Assembly (NCBI GenBank): GCA_003820635.1
Contig: RPOS01000063.1
Location: 1 to 15,445, forward strand
Source: Verrucomicrobiaceae bacterium
GTDB taxonomy: Bacteria > Verrucomicrobiota > Verrucomicrobiae > Verrucomicrobiales > Akkermansiaceae
Direction: 5' to 3'
Length of the DNA stretch: 15,445 nucleotides
Below are positions 1 through 6,357 of this stretch, piece by piece. The number at the start of each line of letters is the position of its first letter. Within the stretch, counting starts at the first letter, position 1. The notes beneath the pieces were generated by a model. The model ran no database searches. It was not told where the DNA came from and saw only the letters and a program-made list of their open reading frames with translations. The translations under genes were made by a program, and so were the position numbers.

Positions 1-758
1 CTCTTTGCGCTATTTCCACGATCGCCGGCGTTGGGGTCGAGGCGGGAGAGCAGTTCCTGGATGCCGCTGATGGACTCGGGTGATGCGGCGATGGCGCACT
101 GGGAAATGAGGCGCATCGACTCCGGCGCAGCATGGATGGCGGCCTCGGCGATGGCGACCACCTCCGCCGGTTCGGCATCCGTGGCGATGATGGTGGTCTT
201 GACGATTTCGCAGGCGCAGTTGGGATTGGCGGCGACCTCGAGTGCCACGATTTCCAGCACTCGCGAGCTGTCCTCATTGAGACGCTGCTTCACGGAGAGG
301 GCGATGGTCTGGCAGTCGGCTGCCTTCTCGGCTTTTCCGGCCTCGCGATACATCGCGGAAACCAAGGCCAGGCCGTTTTGCAGGCTGTTGGTGGCCACCT
401 CATAGCGCTGGGGTTGTTTTTTTCCGGAGGCAATCCGCCGGTAGGGCGATGGCTTGCGGAGGATGTCCAACACGGTGGAATCCGCATCGCGGACTTTGGG
501 GGCGCGCTCCTTGAGGTTCGCGGCGTCCTGATCCGTGAAAACCGGCGGATCATCGGACACTTCACCGCGGACTTTTTCCATGTCCGGCACTTCATAACTT
601 CCGGGCACCGGCACGTTGGCAAAACGCGGCGCATCGGCTCCTGACTTGGAGTTGATTCCGGACGGATTGTGGATGCCGGTGAGATTCTGGGCCGAAAGCG
701 GAGCGATCGATCCAAGGATCAGGCAGGCAACCAAGTGGGGGGACACTGGGCTTTTCAT
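1..758 (-). CDS. Secreted Ala-rich helical protein of unknown function (C-terminus cut by window edge)
   Basis: The reading frame is open from an ATG at 758 to the left edge (252 complete codons), so the C-terminus is missing. The N-terminus MKSPVSPHLVACLILGSIAP is a signal peptide with a likely cleavage after LSAQ, so the protein is exported. A low-complexity, proline-containing stretch follows (about residues 25-100). From about residue 120 the sequence becomes helical and Ala/Glu-rich. In its last 100 residues two helical units recur, each with an Ala-rich run ending in AAxPES. The segment ANPNCACEIVKTTI carries the closely spaced Cys pair. I cannot assign a family or function. Its upstream region shares three blocks with that of the secreted-protein operon at 7944-10349, so the two are probably co-regulated. 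A six-C tract, not a Shine-Dalgarno, precedes the start. The gene is divergent from the one at 1042. Confidence 0.8.
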   Translation of the reverse strand, partial: MKSPVSPHLVACLILGSIAPLSAQNLTGIHNPSGINSKSGADAPRFANVPVPGSYEVPDMEKVRGEVSDDPPVFTDQDAANLKERAPKVRDADSTVLDILRKPSPYRRIASGKKQPQRYEVATNSLQNGLALVSAMYREAGKAEKAADCQTIALSVKQRLNEDSSRVLEIVALEVAANPNCACEIVKTTIIATDAEPAEVVAIAEAAIHAAPESMRLISQCAIAASPESISGIQELLSRLDPNAGDRGNSAK

Positions 759-779
759 GGTTCTGGGGGGAACGCCGCA

Positions 780-808
780 AGTAAACGCCTGAAGCGGGTT
801 TTTGGCAA
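780..808 (-). promoter_or_regulatory. Candidate sigma70-type promoter for the 758 gene
   Basis: On the minus strand TTGCCA (808-803) and TTTACT (785-780) are separated by 17 bases. Transcription would start near 772 and leave a very short leader before the ATG at 758. The match to consensus is partial and the call rests on spacing and position. The palindromic box at 820-834 would then lie just upstream of the -35 element, where an activator could act. Confidence 0.3.
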
Positions 809-819
809 AGGATGACTTT

Positions 820-834
820 TACGTGATCGCGTAG
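820..834 (-). promoter_or_regulatory. Shared palindromic box (block 3), copy upstream of the 758 gene
   Basis: The minus strand reads CTACGCGATCACGTA, an imperfect dyad. It matches 13 of 15 bases of the box within 10441-10460, upstream of the other secreted-protein operon (consensus CTACGCRATCRCGTA). It lies about 62 bases upstream of the start codon. It is a likely operator for a dimeric regulator; the regulator is unknown. Confidence 0.45.
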
Positions 835-847
835 TGTTGGATCTGGT

Positions 848-863
848 TTCGCAAAATGCTGAA
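848..863 (-). promoter_or_regulatory. Shared block 2, copy upstream of the 758 gene
   Basis: The minus strand reads TTCAGCATTTTGCGAA. The copy at 10493-10508 differs at only two positions (consensus TTCAGYATTTTGYGAA), both C/T changes. It sits between block 1 and block 3 in both regions. Function is inferred from conservation alone. Confidence 0.4.
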
Positions 864-907
864 TATCAGTCATTTGCCGGGCTCTCCAAGTTGGAGTGTG
901 CGGATAG

Positions 908-921
908 TTAGGATTTCTTAA
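908..921 (-). promoter_or_regulatory. Shared block 1, copy upstream of the 758 gene
   Basis: The minus strand reads TTAAGAAATCCTAA, identical over 14 bases to the block at 10584-10597. It is an imperfect dyad (TTAAGA-AA-TCCTAA). A 12/14 match lies in the AT-rich spacer upstream of the DR2241-type gene near 11887-11900. It could be a regulator site or a conserved structural element. Confidence 0.35.
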
Positions 922-1041
922 CTGTCAAAATTCATGAACAGACACCGCCAATCTTGCGGTAAAGTTTTTCCAGCTGGTTTTGCGCGGCAGAAAAACCGGC
1001 TCTTGACCGAGACCGCGGATGGAGACCGGAATGGTTGGCCG

Positions 1042-1536
1042 ATGATCCCCACACCCAACCAGCTTTTTGCGATGTTCGAGCGCGGCGAGATCGAGCGGGA
1101 CGAGTTGCAGGCGCTGATGGCGGCGCATGCGCGCGAACTGATTGCGGAAATGGAGGAGGACTATCAGAATCCGGCGGCGGCGTGGATCGAGAGCCTGCTC
1201 GCGCGGCAGTCGGCCGCACGTCTGGCGCGTCGGCATGGCGGAAGCCTCGTTCGCGAGGTGCTGGTGGCCTTGTCCGAGCTGCCGGATTTCCCACCGGTGC
1301 GGCATTTGTGGAATGCGGCGCATCCGGATGTGCCGCTGCATTGTTTTCTGCGGATGCGGCGCGAGCCGGTGTTCCGGATTCTTCAGTTGGGCCAACGCGC
1401 GGATGTGGTGGAGCTGCTCATCGAGCATGGCGACGCCCGGCGGGGCAGGGGAACCCGGCAAACCTTCATCCTGCGGCGCGACGAACGCTGGCGGCTGCGG
1501 GTGATGCCGCAGGACGTCACGGTTTCCCGAGCGTGA
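1042..1536 (+). CDS. Small cytosolic protein of unknown function
   Basis: The 164-residue protein starts MIPTPNQLFAMFERGEIERD. It is strongly charged, has no signal peptide and no membrane segment, and looks mostly helical, with an amphipathic first half (about residues 5-75). A Leu/Arg-rich segment follows (LWNAAHPDVPLHCFLRMRRE), then a basic C-terminus. I do not recognise a named domain. The ATG at 1042 is preferred over an in-frame ATG at 934 because the extra 36 residues are low-complexity and lie in the divergent promoter region. No Shine-Dalgarno is visible. The stop overlaps the 3' end of the convergent nuclease gene by 20 bases. The codon pattern and length support a real gene. Confidence 0.7.
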   Translation: MIPTPNQLFAMFERGEIERDELQALMAAHARELIAEMEEDYQNPAAAWIESLLARQSAARLARRHGGSLVREVLVALSELPDFPPVRHLWNAAHPDVPLHCFLRMRREPVFRILQLGQRADVVELLIEHGDARRGRGTRQTFILRRDERWRLRVMPQDVTVSRA

Positions 1537-2359
1537 GAAACGGCCGGAGTTTATCCAAGCCGGCGGAGCTGATGCCCTGCACGCGCGCAAGATCCTCGAT
1601 GGAGCTGTAGGGCCGCGCCTCGATGATCCGGTTGGCGGTTTTCTCGCCGATCCCGGGCAGCCCCATCAATTCATCGCGGGCGGCGGTGTTGATCTCGACG
1701 GGCTGATCCTCGGCGATCGTCCGCTTGCCCTTGGCGGCCTCGATTTCCGCCACCTCGTCCCGCGCTTCCTTGCGGTCGTGCGGGAGTTTCATCCAGTTGG
1801 TGTGCTGCCAGGCGCCGCGGCCGGCGCGGGCGGCGGTGAGCTCCAGATCCTTGAGCTGTTGCGCCCATTCGTGGCCCGGCGTGCCATCCGGCAACTGCCG
1901 CACCACGCCGAAAGCCCGCGCGAGACCGGCGGATACGAGCAGCTCTGATAGATTCCCACCATCCGCGGTTTCCACGAAGGCATAAACACGCGAAAACCGG
2001 CCGTCGCCCCGGCCATCGGCGAAGGTGGTGTGGATGGTGAACGGCTTGGCGAGCAGGCGGGTGGTTTCCGCCTTGGCCGCCTGGCCCACGGACTTGGCGG
2101 TGAGGATGTCCGCGATGCCGAAATAGCGGCGCTGGTCGCGCAGGCGCCGCGCGTTGGAGTCATCGCCCTGGACGTGCATCTCGATGCAATCCACGCCGTA
2201 AAGCCTGACGGTCTGCAGTTTCCCATCGGGCAGGCGGACTGAAAAACTGTCGCCATCCGCCCACTCGGTTTCCACCAGCGTGCAGGGATGGATTTTCTGC
2301 AATTGGCCCCAAGCCGCCAGCGGCAGGGCGAGTGAAAGACACATCAGGAAACGGATCAC
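1517..2359 (-). CDS. Secreted thermonuclease (SNase-fold) with C-terminal ComEA-like helix-hairpin-helix
   Basis: The 280-residue protein has a signal peptide (RFLMCLSLALPLAAWGQ), an SNase/TNase domain (about 28-185) and a ComEA-type helix-hairpin-helix domain (about 220-277). In the nuclease domain ADGDS (34-38), VRLYGVDCIE (51-60) and FSRVYAF (122-128) match the family's active-site elements. R52, D57, E60 and R124 would correspond to Arg35, Asp40, Glu43 and Arg87 of staphylococcal nuclease, so it should be catalytically competent. The tail VEINTAARDELMGLPGIGEK carries the GLPGIG hairpin, which binds DNA non-specifically. A charged linker (about 192-218) joins the two. The GTG at 2359 is chosen because it forms a GTGA overlap with the stop of the upstream MATE gene and begins the signal peptide. 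The likely role is extracytoplasmic DNA degradation or handling; a link to uptake is speculation. Confidence 0.88.
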   Translation of the reverse strand: MIRFLMCLSLALPLAAWGQLQKIHPCTLVETEWADGDSFSVRLPDGKLQTVRLYGVDCIEMHVQGDDSNARRLRDQRRYFGIADILTAKSVGQAAKAETTRLLAKPFTIHTTFADGRGDGRFSRVYAFVETADGGNLSELLVSAGLARAFGVVRQLPDGTPGHEWAQQLKDLELTAARAGRGAWQHTNWMKLPHDRKEARDEVAEIEAAKGKRTIAEDQPVEINTAARDELMGLPGIGEKTANRIIEARPYSSIEDLARVQGISSAGLDKLRPFLTLGKP

Positions 2360-3705
2360 TGCGGCGAGGTAGCACAGGAACTGCGGTTCCACAAGCGCGG
2401 GCCCAGCGTCACGCAGGCCACGAACAGCCCGGCCGCGAGGCCCCACCAGACGCCACGGGCTTCCAGGTCGAGCCAGAAGGCCAGGCCTGCGGCCACCGGC
2501 AGGCCGAAAATCCAGTAGGAAACAAAACCCATCATGGCCGGCACCCGCGCGTCATGCAGGCCGCGCAACATCGCCGAGGACGCGACTTGCAGGCCGTCCA
2601 CCAGTTGGAACACGCCCACAATGACCAACAGCGAGGCGGTCAGCCGGATCACCCCGGCGTCCCGCGTGAAGGCGGCGGCCATCGTTTCTCCAAACAGCAG
2701 GAAGGACGCGGCACCAAGCAGCGCGTAGCCGCTCACCAGCAGCCAGCCGGAAATGGCGATCGGCCGCAGCCGCTGCATTTCACCCGCGCCGTGCGCCTCG
2801 CCGCTGCGAACGGTCAACGCCATCGAAAGCCCTAACGGAATCATGAACGCGGTGGCCGCCAGCGTGATGGCGATCTGGTGCGCGGCCATCGAATCCGGCC
2901 CGAAGCGTCCCATGATCAATCCGGCCAGCGAGAATGCCGAAACCTCGAACACCATCTGCGCGCTGGCCGGCAGACCGATCCGCAGCAGATTGCGGATTTC
3001 CACAAAATGCGGCTTGCGCCACCAGCGGCGCGGCACCCAGTCGTGCAGGCCCTTTGCCCGCCGCAGCCAGATCATCATCGCCGCGAGGATCGCCGTGCGA
3101 GAGATCAGCGTGGCCCAAGCCGCGCCCTCGAAGCCGAGCGTGGGGCAGCCGAGCTTGCCATGGATCATCACCCAGTTGAGCGCGATGTTGAGCAGAACGC
3201 CACCGAGGAAAATCCAGAATGGCGGCCACGGCCGGTTGAGTGCGTCGGCATGGTTTTTCAAGGCGATGGATGCCAGCGCAGGCACCACCGAGGCCATCAG
3301 GATACGGAAATAATCCGTGGTCCTCGCGCTCACTTCCGGCGGTTGGCCGAAACTGCCGAGCTGCGTGGAAACCAGCCATGACAGTGCGAAGAGCAGCAAG
3401 CCCAGCGCCGTGCCTAGCCAGAGACCGTGGCGGCAGCTTCCCCGCGCGCCCGCCGCATCCTCCGCGCCGCGGCGGTTGGAGGTGAAGACCGACACAGCTG
3501 TTAGAACGCCGATGCCGAAAACGAATGGCAGGTGGAACAAGGAGCTGGCAAAGGTCAGCGCCGCGAGTTCCGTCACGCCCAGATGGCCGATCATCACGGT
3601 GTCCGCCACGCCCAACAGCATCTGGCTGAGCTGGCCGATCATCAGCGGTATTGCCAGCCGGAGCGTGAGCCCGGCCTCATGCCAGAGTCCAGTTCCGGCG
3701 CTCAC
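2356..3705 (-). CDS. MATE-family multidrug/toxin efflux transporter
   Basis: This is a polytopic membrane protein of about 449 residues, the usual MATE length, with about 12 hydrophobic segments. The first helix region, LAIPLMIGQLSQMLLGVADTVMIGHLG, is the classic MATE N-terminal signature. The second half repeats the pattern around LLRIGLPASAQMVFEVSAFSLAGLIMGRFG. MATE proteins export cationic drugs or metabolites in exchange for Na+ or H+. The substrate cannot be read from the sequence. The start is uncertain: GTG at 3705 gives the normal length, while GTG at 3759 would add 18 residues that do not look like MATE sequence. Neither has a Shine-Dalgarno. Its TGA overlaps the GTG of the nuclease gene, so the two are translationally coupled. 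The gene is divergent from tlyA. Confidence 0.92.
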   Translation of the reverse strand: MSAGTGLWHEAGLTLRLAIPLMIGQLSQMLLGVADTVMIGHLGVTELAALTFASSLFHLPFVFGIGVLTAVSVFTSNRRGAEDAAGARGSCRHGLWLGTALGLLLFALSWLVSTQLGSFGQPPEVSARTTDYFRILMASVVPALASIALKNHADALNRPWPPFWIFLGGVLLNIALNWVMIHGKLGCPTLGFEGAAWATLISRTAILAAMMIWLRRAKGLHDWVPRRWWRKPHFVEIRNLLRIGLPASAQMVFEVSAFSLAGLIMGRFGPDSMAAHQIAITLAATAFMIPLGLSMALTVRSGEAHGAGEMQRLRPIAISGWLLVSGYALLGAASFLLFGETMAAAFTRDAGVIRLTASLLVIVGVFQLVDGLQVASSAMLRGLHDARVPAMMGFVSYWIFGLPVAAGLAFWLDLEARGVWWGLAAGLFVACVTLGPRLWNRSSCATSPQ

Positions 3706-3720
3706 GGTTGCTTGTTTTTT

Positions 3721-3824
3721 GCATTGCAAGGCGGCAATGCCTAGCCGCGACCAAGCCACTGCGGAAGCCTGATTTTGTGAGGCGGCACTCCGCCGTATTG
3801 CCCGCTTGCCGCTCCCGGCAAAGC
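3721..3824. repeat. Hairpin-rich REP-like intergenic sequence between MATE and tlyA
   Basis: Three short inverted repeats lie within about 105 bases: GCATTGC/GCAATGC (3721-3740), GGCGG-CACT-CCGCC (3781-3794) and GCTTGCCG/CGGCAAAGC with one bulged base (3804-3824). The two outer parts also resemble each other in inverted orientation: minus-strand GCATTGCCGCCTTGC (3736-3722) and plus-strand GTATTGCCCGCTTGC (3795-3809). This looks like a degraded palindromic repeat unit of the REP kind, not a gene. It occupies the only space available for the divergent promoters. Confidence 0.45.
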
Positions 3825-3851
3825 CTGCTTGCCTGCGTCCGGAAACCCCCG

Positions 3852-4664
3852 ATGAAAAACGAACGCGCAGATGCCTTGTTGGTCGCCCGCGGGCTGTGTG
3901 ATTCCCGCGAGCAGGCCAAGCGCCTCATCCTCGCCGGTGAACTGCGCTGCGGAGACCGCGTCATCGACAAGCCCAGCGCCAAGCTAGCCTGCGATGCCGC
4001 CCTCGACATCAAGGAAAAACCCCGCTTCGTCGGCCGCGGCGGGCTCAAGCTGGAGGCCGCACTCGACGCTTTTCACATCGATCCCAGCGGCTCTACCTGC
4101 ATCGACGTGGGCGCTTCCACCGGCGGCTTCACCGACTGCCTGCTCCAGCGCGGCGCGGCGCGCGTCCATGCCGTGGATGTCGGCACCAACCAGCTCGTCT
4201 GGAAACTTCGCAACGATCCGCGGGTCGTGGTTAAAGAGCAATTCAACGCGCGCCACATGACGCCGCAGGACATCGGGGAAAAAGTCAGCCTCGCGGTGAT
4301 GGACCTCTCGTTCATTTCGCTGACCAAGGTGCTGCCCGCCGTGTTTCCGCTGTTGGCTGAGGAGGGGACGATCGTTTGCCTCATCAAGCCGCAGTTCGAA
4401 TTGGAGCGTGAGGATATTTCCAAAGGCGGCATCGTCCGCGATCCGGCGCTGCACGCGCGGGCGGTGGAAAAAATCCGCCGCTTCGTCACGGAGGATCTCG
4501 GCCATGCATGGCTGGGCCTCATCCCGTCGCCCATCACCGGCACGGATGGGAATCAGGAGTTTCTTGCTTGGCTCGGATCTGGTTCCGCCTTTTCGAATGA
4601 TTTACTGCGCACAGGCTGCTATGATCTTGTGGAAGCGCGAGCCCAAGCCCCAGAACCACTATGA
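3852..4664 (+). CDS. tlyA: TlyA family rRNA (cytidine-2'-O)-methyltransferase
   Basis: The 270-residue protein has an N-terminal S4 RNA-binding domain (about 4-62, RADALLVARGLCDSREQAKR) followed by an FtsJ-type methyltransferase domain (about 63-250). The SAM-binding motif is DVGASTGGFTD (85-95). The 2'-O-methyltransferase catalytic tetrad seen in the family is present as K66, D151 (in DLSFISL), K179 (in KPQFE) and E236 (in GNQEFL). TlyA methylates 16S and/or 23S rRNA cytidines in ribosomes, in some bacteria both C1409 and C1920, and affects sensitivity to capreomycin-type antibiotics. The older name haemolysin is misleading. The ATG at 3852 starts exactly at the S4 domain. It is preceded by CCCCCG, not a Shine-Dalgarno. 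The stop overlaps the next start (ATGA), coupling it to the flavoprotein gene. Confidence 0.94.
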   Translation: MKNERADALLVARGLCDSREQAKRLILAGELRCGDRVIDKPSAKLACDAALDIKEKPRFVGRGGLKLEAALDAFHIDPSGSTCIDVGASTGGFTDCLLQRGAARVHAVDVGTNQLVWKLRNDPRVVVKEQFNARHMTPQDIGEKVSLAVMDLSFISLTKVLPAVFPLLAEEGTIVCLIKPQFELEREDISKGGIVRDPALHARAVEKIRRFVTEDLGHAWLGLIPSPITGTDGNQEFLAWLGSGSAFSNDLLRTGCYDLVEARAQAPEPL

Positions 4665-6109
4665 ATCGAATGACTGAAGACTACTCAAGCCCTCCTGCTG
4701 CGGACGCGACACTGCTGCCACCCATCATCCAAGGCGGCATGGGCGTGGGCGTATCCGGCTGGCGGCTGGCGCGCGCCGTTTCCCAAAATGGCCAGCTCGG
4801 CGTGGTTTCCGGCACGGCCCTCGACCTCCTGCTCACCCGGCAGCTGCAGCTCGGCGATCCCGGCGGCCACCTGCGGCGCGCGCTGCAGGCTTTTCCCTAT
4901 CCGGAAATCGCCGCCCGCATCCTGGAGCGCTATTTCATCCCAGGCGGAAAGGCTCCGGAGGCTCCCTTCAAAACGCCCGCGATGATTTCCCATGAACCGG
5001 GCCGTTCTACGCGCGAACTGGTCGTCGCCTCGAGCTTCGTGGCCGTTTACCTCGCCAAGGAAGGGCACTCCGGCGTGGTGGGATTGAATCTGTTGGAGAA
5101 AATCCAGACTCCCACCCTGATGGCACTCTACGGGGCGATCCTCGCCGGGGTGGATGTCATCCTGATGGGAGCCGGCATCCCGCGGCAAATCCCCAAAATC
5201 CTCGATGACTTCGCGGCCGGCAAAGCCGCCGAAATGAAGCTCGACGTCACCGGCGGGACCGAGCCGGTCTTCATCCGGATCGATCCCGCGGACTTCGGCC
5301 CCGTGCCCGTGCTCAAGCGGCCGCTTTTCCTCGCCATCGTCTCCTCGCCGGTGCTTGCCGAAAACCTGCGCCGCAAGGCCTCGGGCCGCGTTGATGGCTT
5401 CGTGGTGGAGGCTCCCACCGCCGGCGGCCACAACGCACCGCCGCGCGGCCCCATGCAACTCACGCCCGCAGGCGAGCCGATCTATGGCGAGCGCGACCGC
5501 ATCGATCCCGCAAAATTTGTGGAAATCGGCCTGCCGTTCTGGCTGGCGGGCGGCTACGGCCGCATCGGCAAGCTGCGCGAGGCGCAGGCCCTTGGTGCGC
5601 ACGGCATCCAGGTGGGCACCGCCTTCGCGTTTTGCGAGGAATCCGGCTTCGACCCGGAAATCAAGGCCAACATCATCGCTGCGGTGAAACGCGGCGATCT
5701 GAAAATCCACACCGACGCGCTGGCTTCTCCCACCGGGTTTCCGTTCAAGGTCGCGCAAGTCCAAGGCAGCATCGCCGATCCCGCCGTCTATCAGGAGCGC
5801 GGCCGCATCTGCGATCTCGGCGTGCTGCGCGAAACCTATCAGAAACCGGACGGCAGCATCGGCTTCCGCTGCTCCGCGGAGCCCGAGGACATCTACGTCT
5901 CCAAAGGCGGTGATCCCTCGCAAACCCTCGGCCGCATGTGCCTGTGCAACTCGCTCTGTGCCTCCGCCGGAATCGGCCAGATCCGTGGCGGTTCGGAGGA
6001 ACCCCAACTCATCACCATCGGCGATGACCTCAGCGCCGTGCGCGAGTCCCTACTTGCCGGGCGCGATAGCTACAGCGCCGCGGATGTGATCGAGCGACTG
6101 CTGGCTTGA
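4661..6109 (+). CDS. Nitronate monooxygenase (2-nitropropane dioxygenase)-like FMN protein, long form
   Basis: The 482-residue TIM-barrel flavoprotein has the family landmarks PPIIQGGMGVGVS (20-32), EAPTAGGHN (250-258), AGGYG (296-300) and GIQVGTAFA (315-323), which bind FMN phosphate and contribute the active-site His257. Known relatives oxidise alkyl nitronates or act as enoyl reductases (PfaD, FabK). At 482 residues it exceeds the usual 320-370 residues. The extra C-terminal part (about 380-482) has five Cys: C384, C404, C427, C429 and C433, the last three in RMCLCNSLC. From memory the CLCN motif recurs in a long subfamily, and these Cys could bind metal or serve structure. Substrate is not predictable. 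The ATG at 4661 overlaps the tlyA stop; a second ATG at 4670 is possible. The protein looks cytosolic. Confidence 0.85.
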   Translation: MNRMTEDYSSPPAADATLLPPIIQGGMGVGVSGWRLARAVSQNGQLGVVSGTALDLLLTRQLQLGDPGGHLRRALQAFPYPEIAARILERYFIPGGKAPEAPFKTPAMISHEPGRSTRELVVASSFVAVYLAKEGHSGVVGLNLLEKIQTPTLMALYGAILAGVDVILMGAGIPRQIPKILDDFAAGKAAEMKLDVTGGTEPVFIRIDPADFGPVPVLKRPLFLAIVSSPVLAENLRRKASGRVDGFVVEAPTAGGHNAPPRGPMQLTPAGEPIYGERDRIDPAKFVEIGLPFWLAGGYGRIGKLREAQALGAHGIQVGTAFAFCEESGFDPEIKANIIAAVKRGDLKIHTDALASPTGFPFKVAQVQGSIADPAVYQERGRICDLGVLRETYQKPDGSIGFRCSAEPEDIYVSKGGDPSQTLGRMCLCNSLCASAGIGQIRGGSEEPQLITIGDDLSAVRESLLAGRDSYSAADVIERLLA

Positions 6110-6167
6110 AGAAATCCGGGTGATGCGGTGATTTTTCTTTCGTGTGGGGAAATGCGTGTGAAATCCC

Positions 6168-6195
6168 TTGCCATCCGCCGGAATCCGGCTACCAG
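6168..6195 (+). promoter_or_regulatory. Candidate promoter of the helicase gene
   Basis: TTGCCA (6168-6173) and TACCAG (6190-6195) are spaced by 16 bases, which would start transcription near 6202 and leave a leader of roughly 155 bases. The match is moderate. Its position just upstream of a structured stretch supports the call. Confidence 0.35.
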
Positions 6196-6204
6196 TCTGG
6201 CCGC

Positions 6205-6310
6205 GCGGCTCACAAGCCGCCAAGCGGAACCGCCTGATCGGTTCCGCCCTTGTCCGGTCTTGCTTCGATGAGAGAGATTGTTTGAGGTTCATCTGAATAA
6301 CCGCTCATCG
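6205..6310 (+). other. Structured leader (tandem hairpins) upstream of the RNA helicase
   Basis: Two adjacent perfect hairpins, GCGGCT-CACA-AGCCGC (6205-6220) and GCGGAACC/GGTTCCGC with an 8-base loop (6224-6247), are followed by a longer-range stem CGATGAG/CTCATCG (6266-6272 with 6304-6310). There is no T-run, so they are poor terminators for the upstream flavoprotein gene. As the 5' leader of an RNA helicase they could mediate temperature or autoregulatory control; this is inference. Confidence 0.35.
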
Positions 6311-6357
6311 ACACCGCCCGCCGCCGATTTCCGGAGGGTGCGGGCACACTGAAAGAC

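Noticed and set aside
132..644. 170-residue plus-strand open frame at the left edge
   Set aside because: It is antisense to the truncated secreted-protein gene, which has a signal peptide and gene-like composition.
4685..6007. 440-residue open frame on the minus strand
   Set aside because: It runs fully antisense to the well-supported flavoprotein gene. Its His/Asp/Gly/Ala-rich composition is typical of reverse reading of GC-rich codons, and it has no motif.
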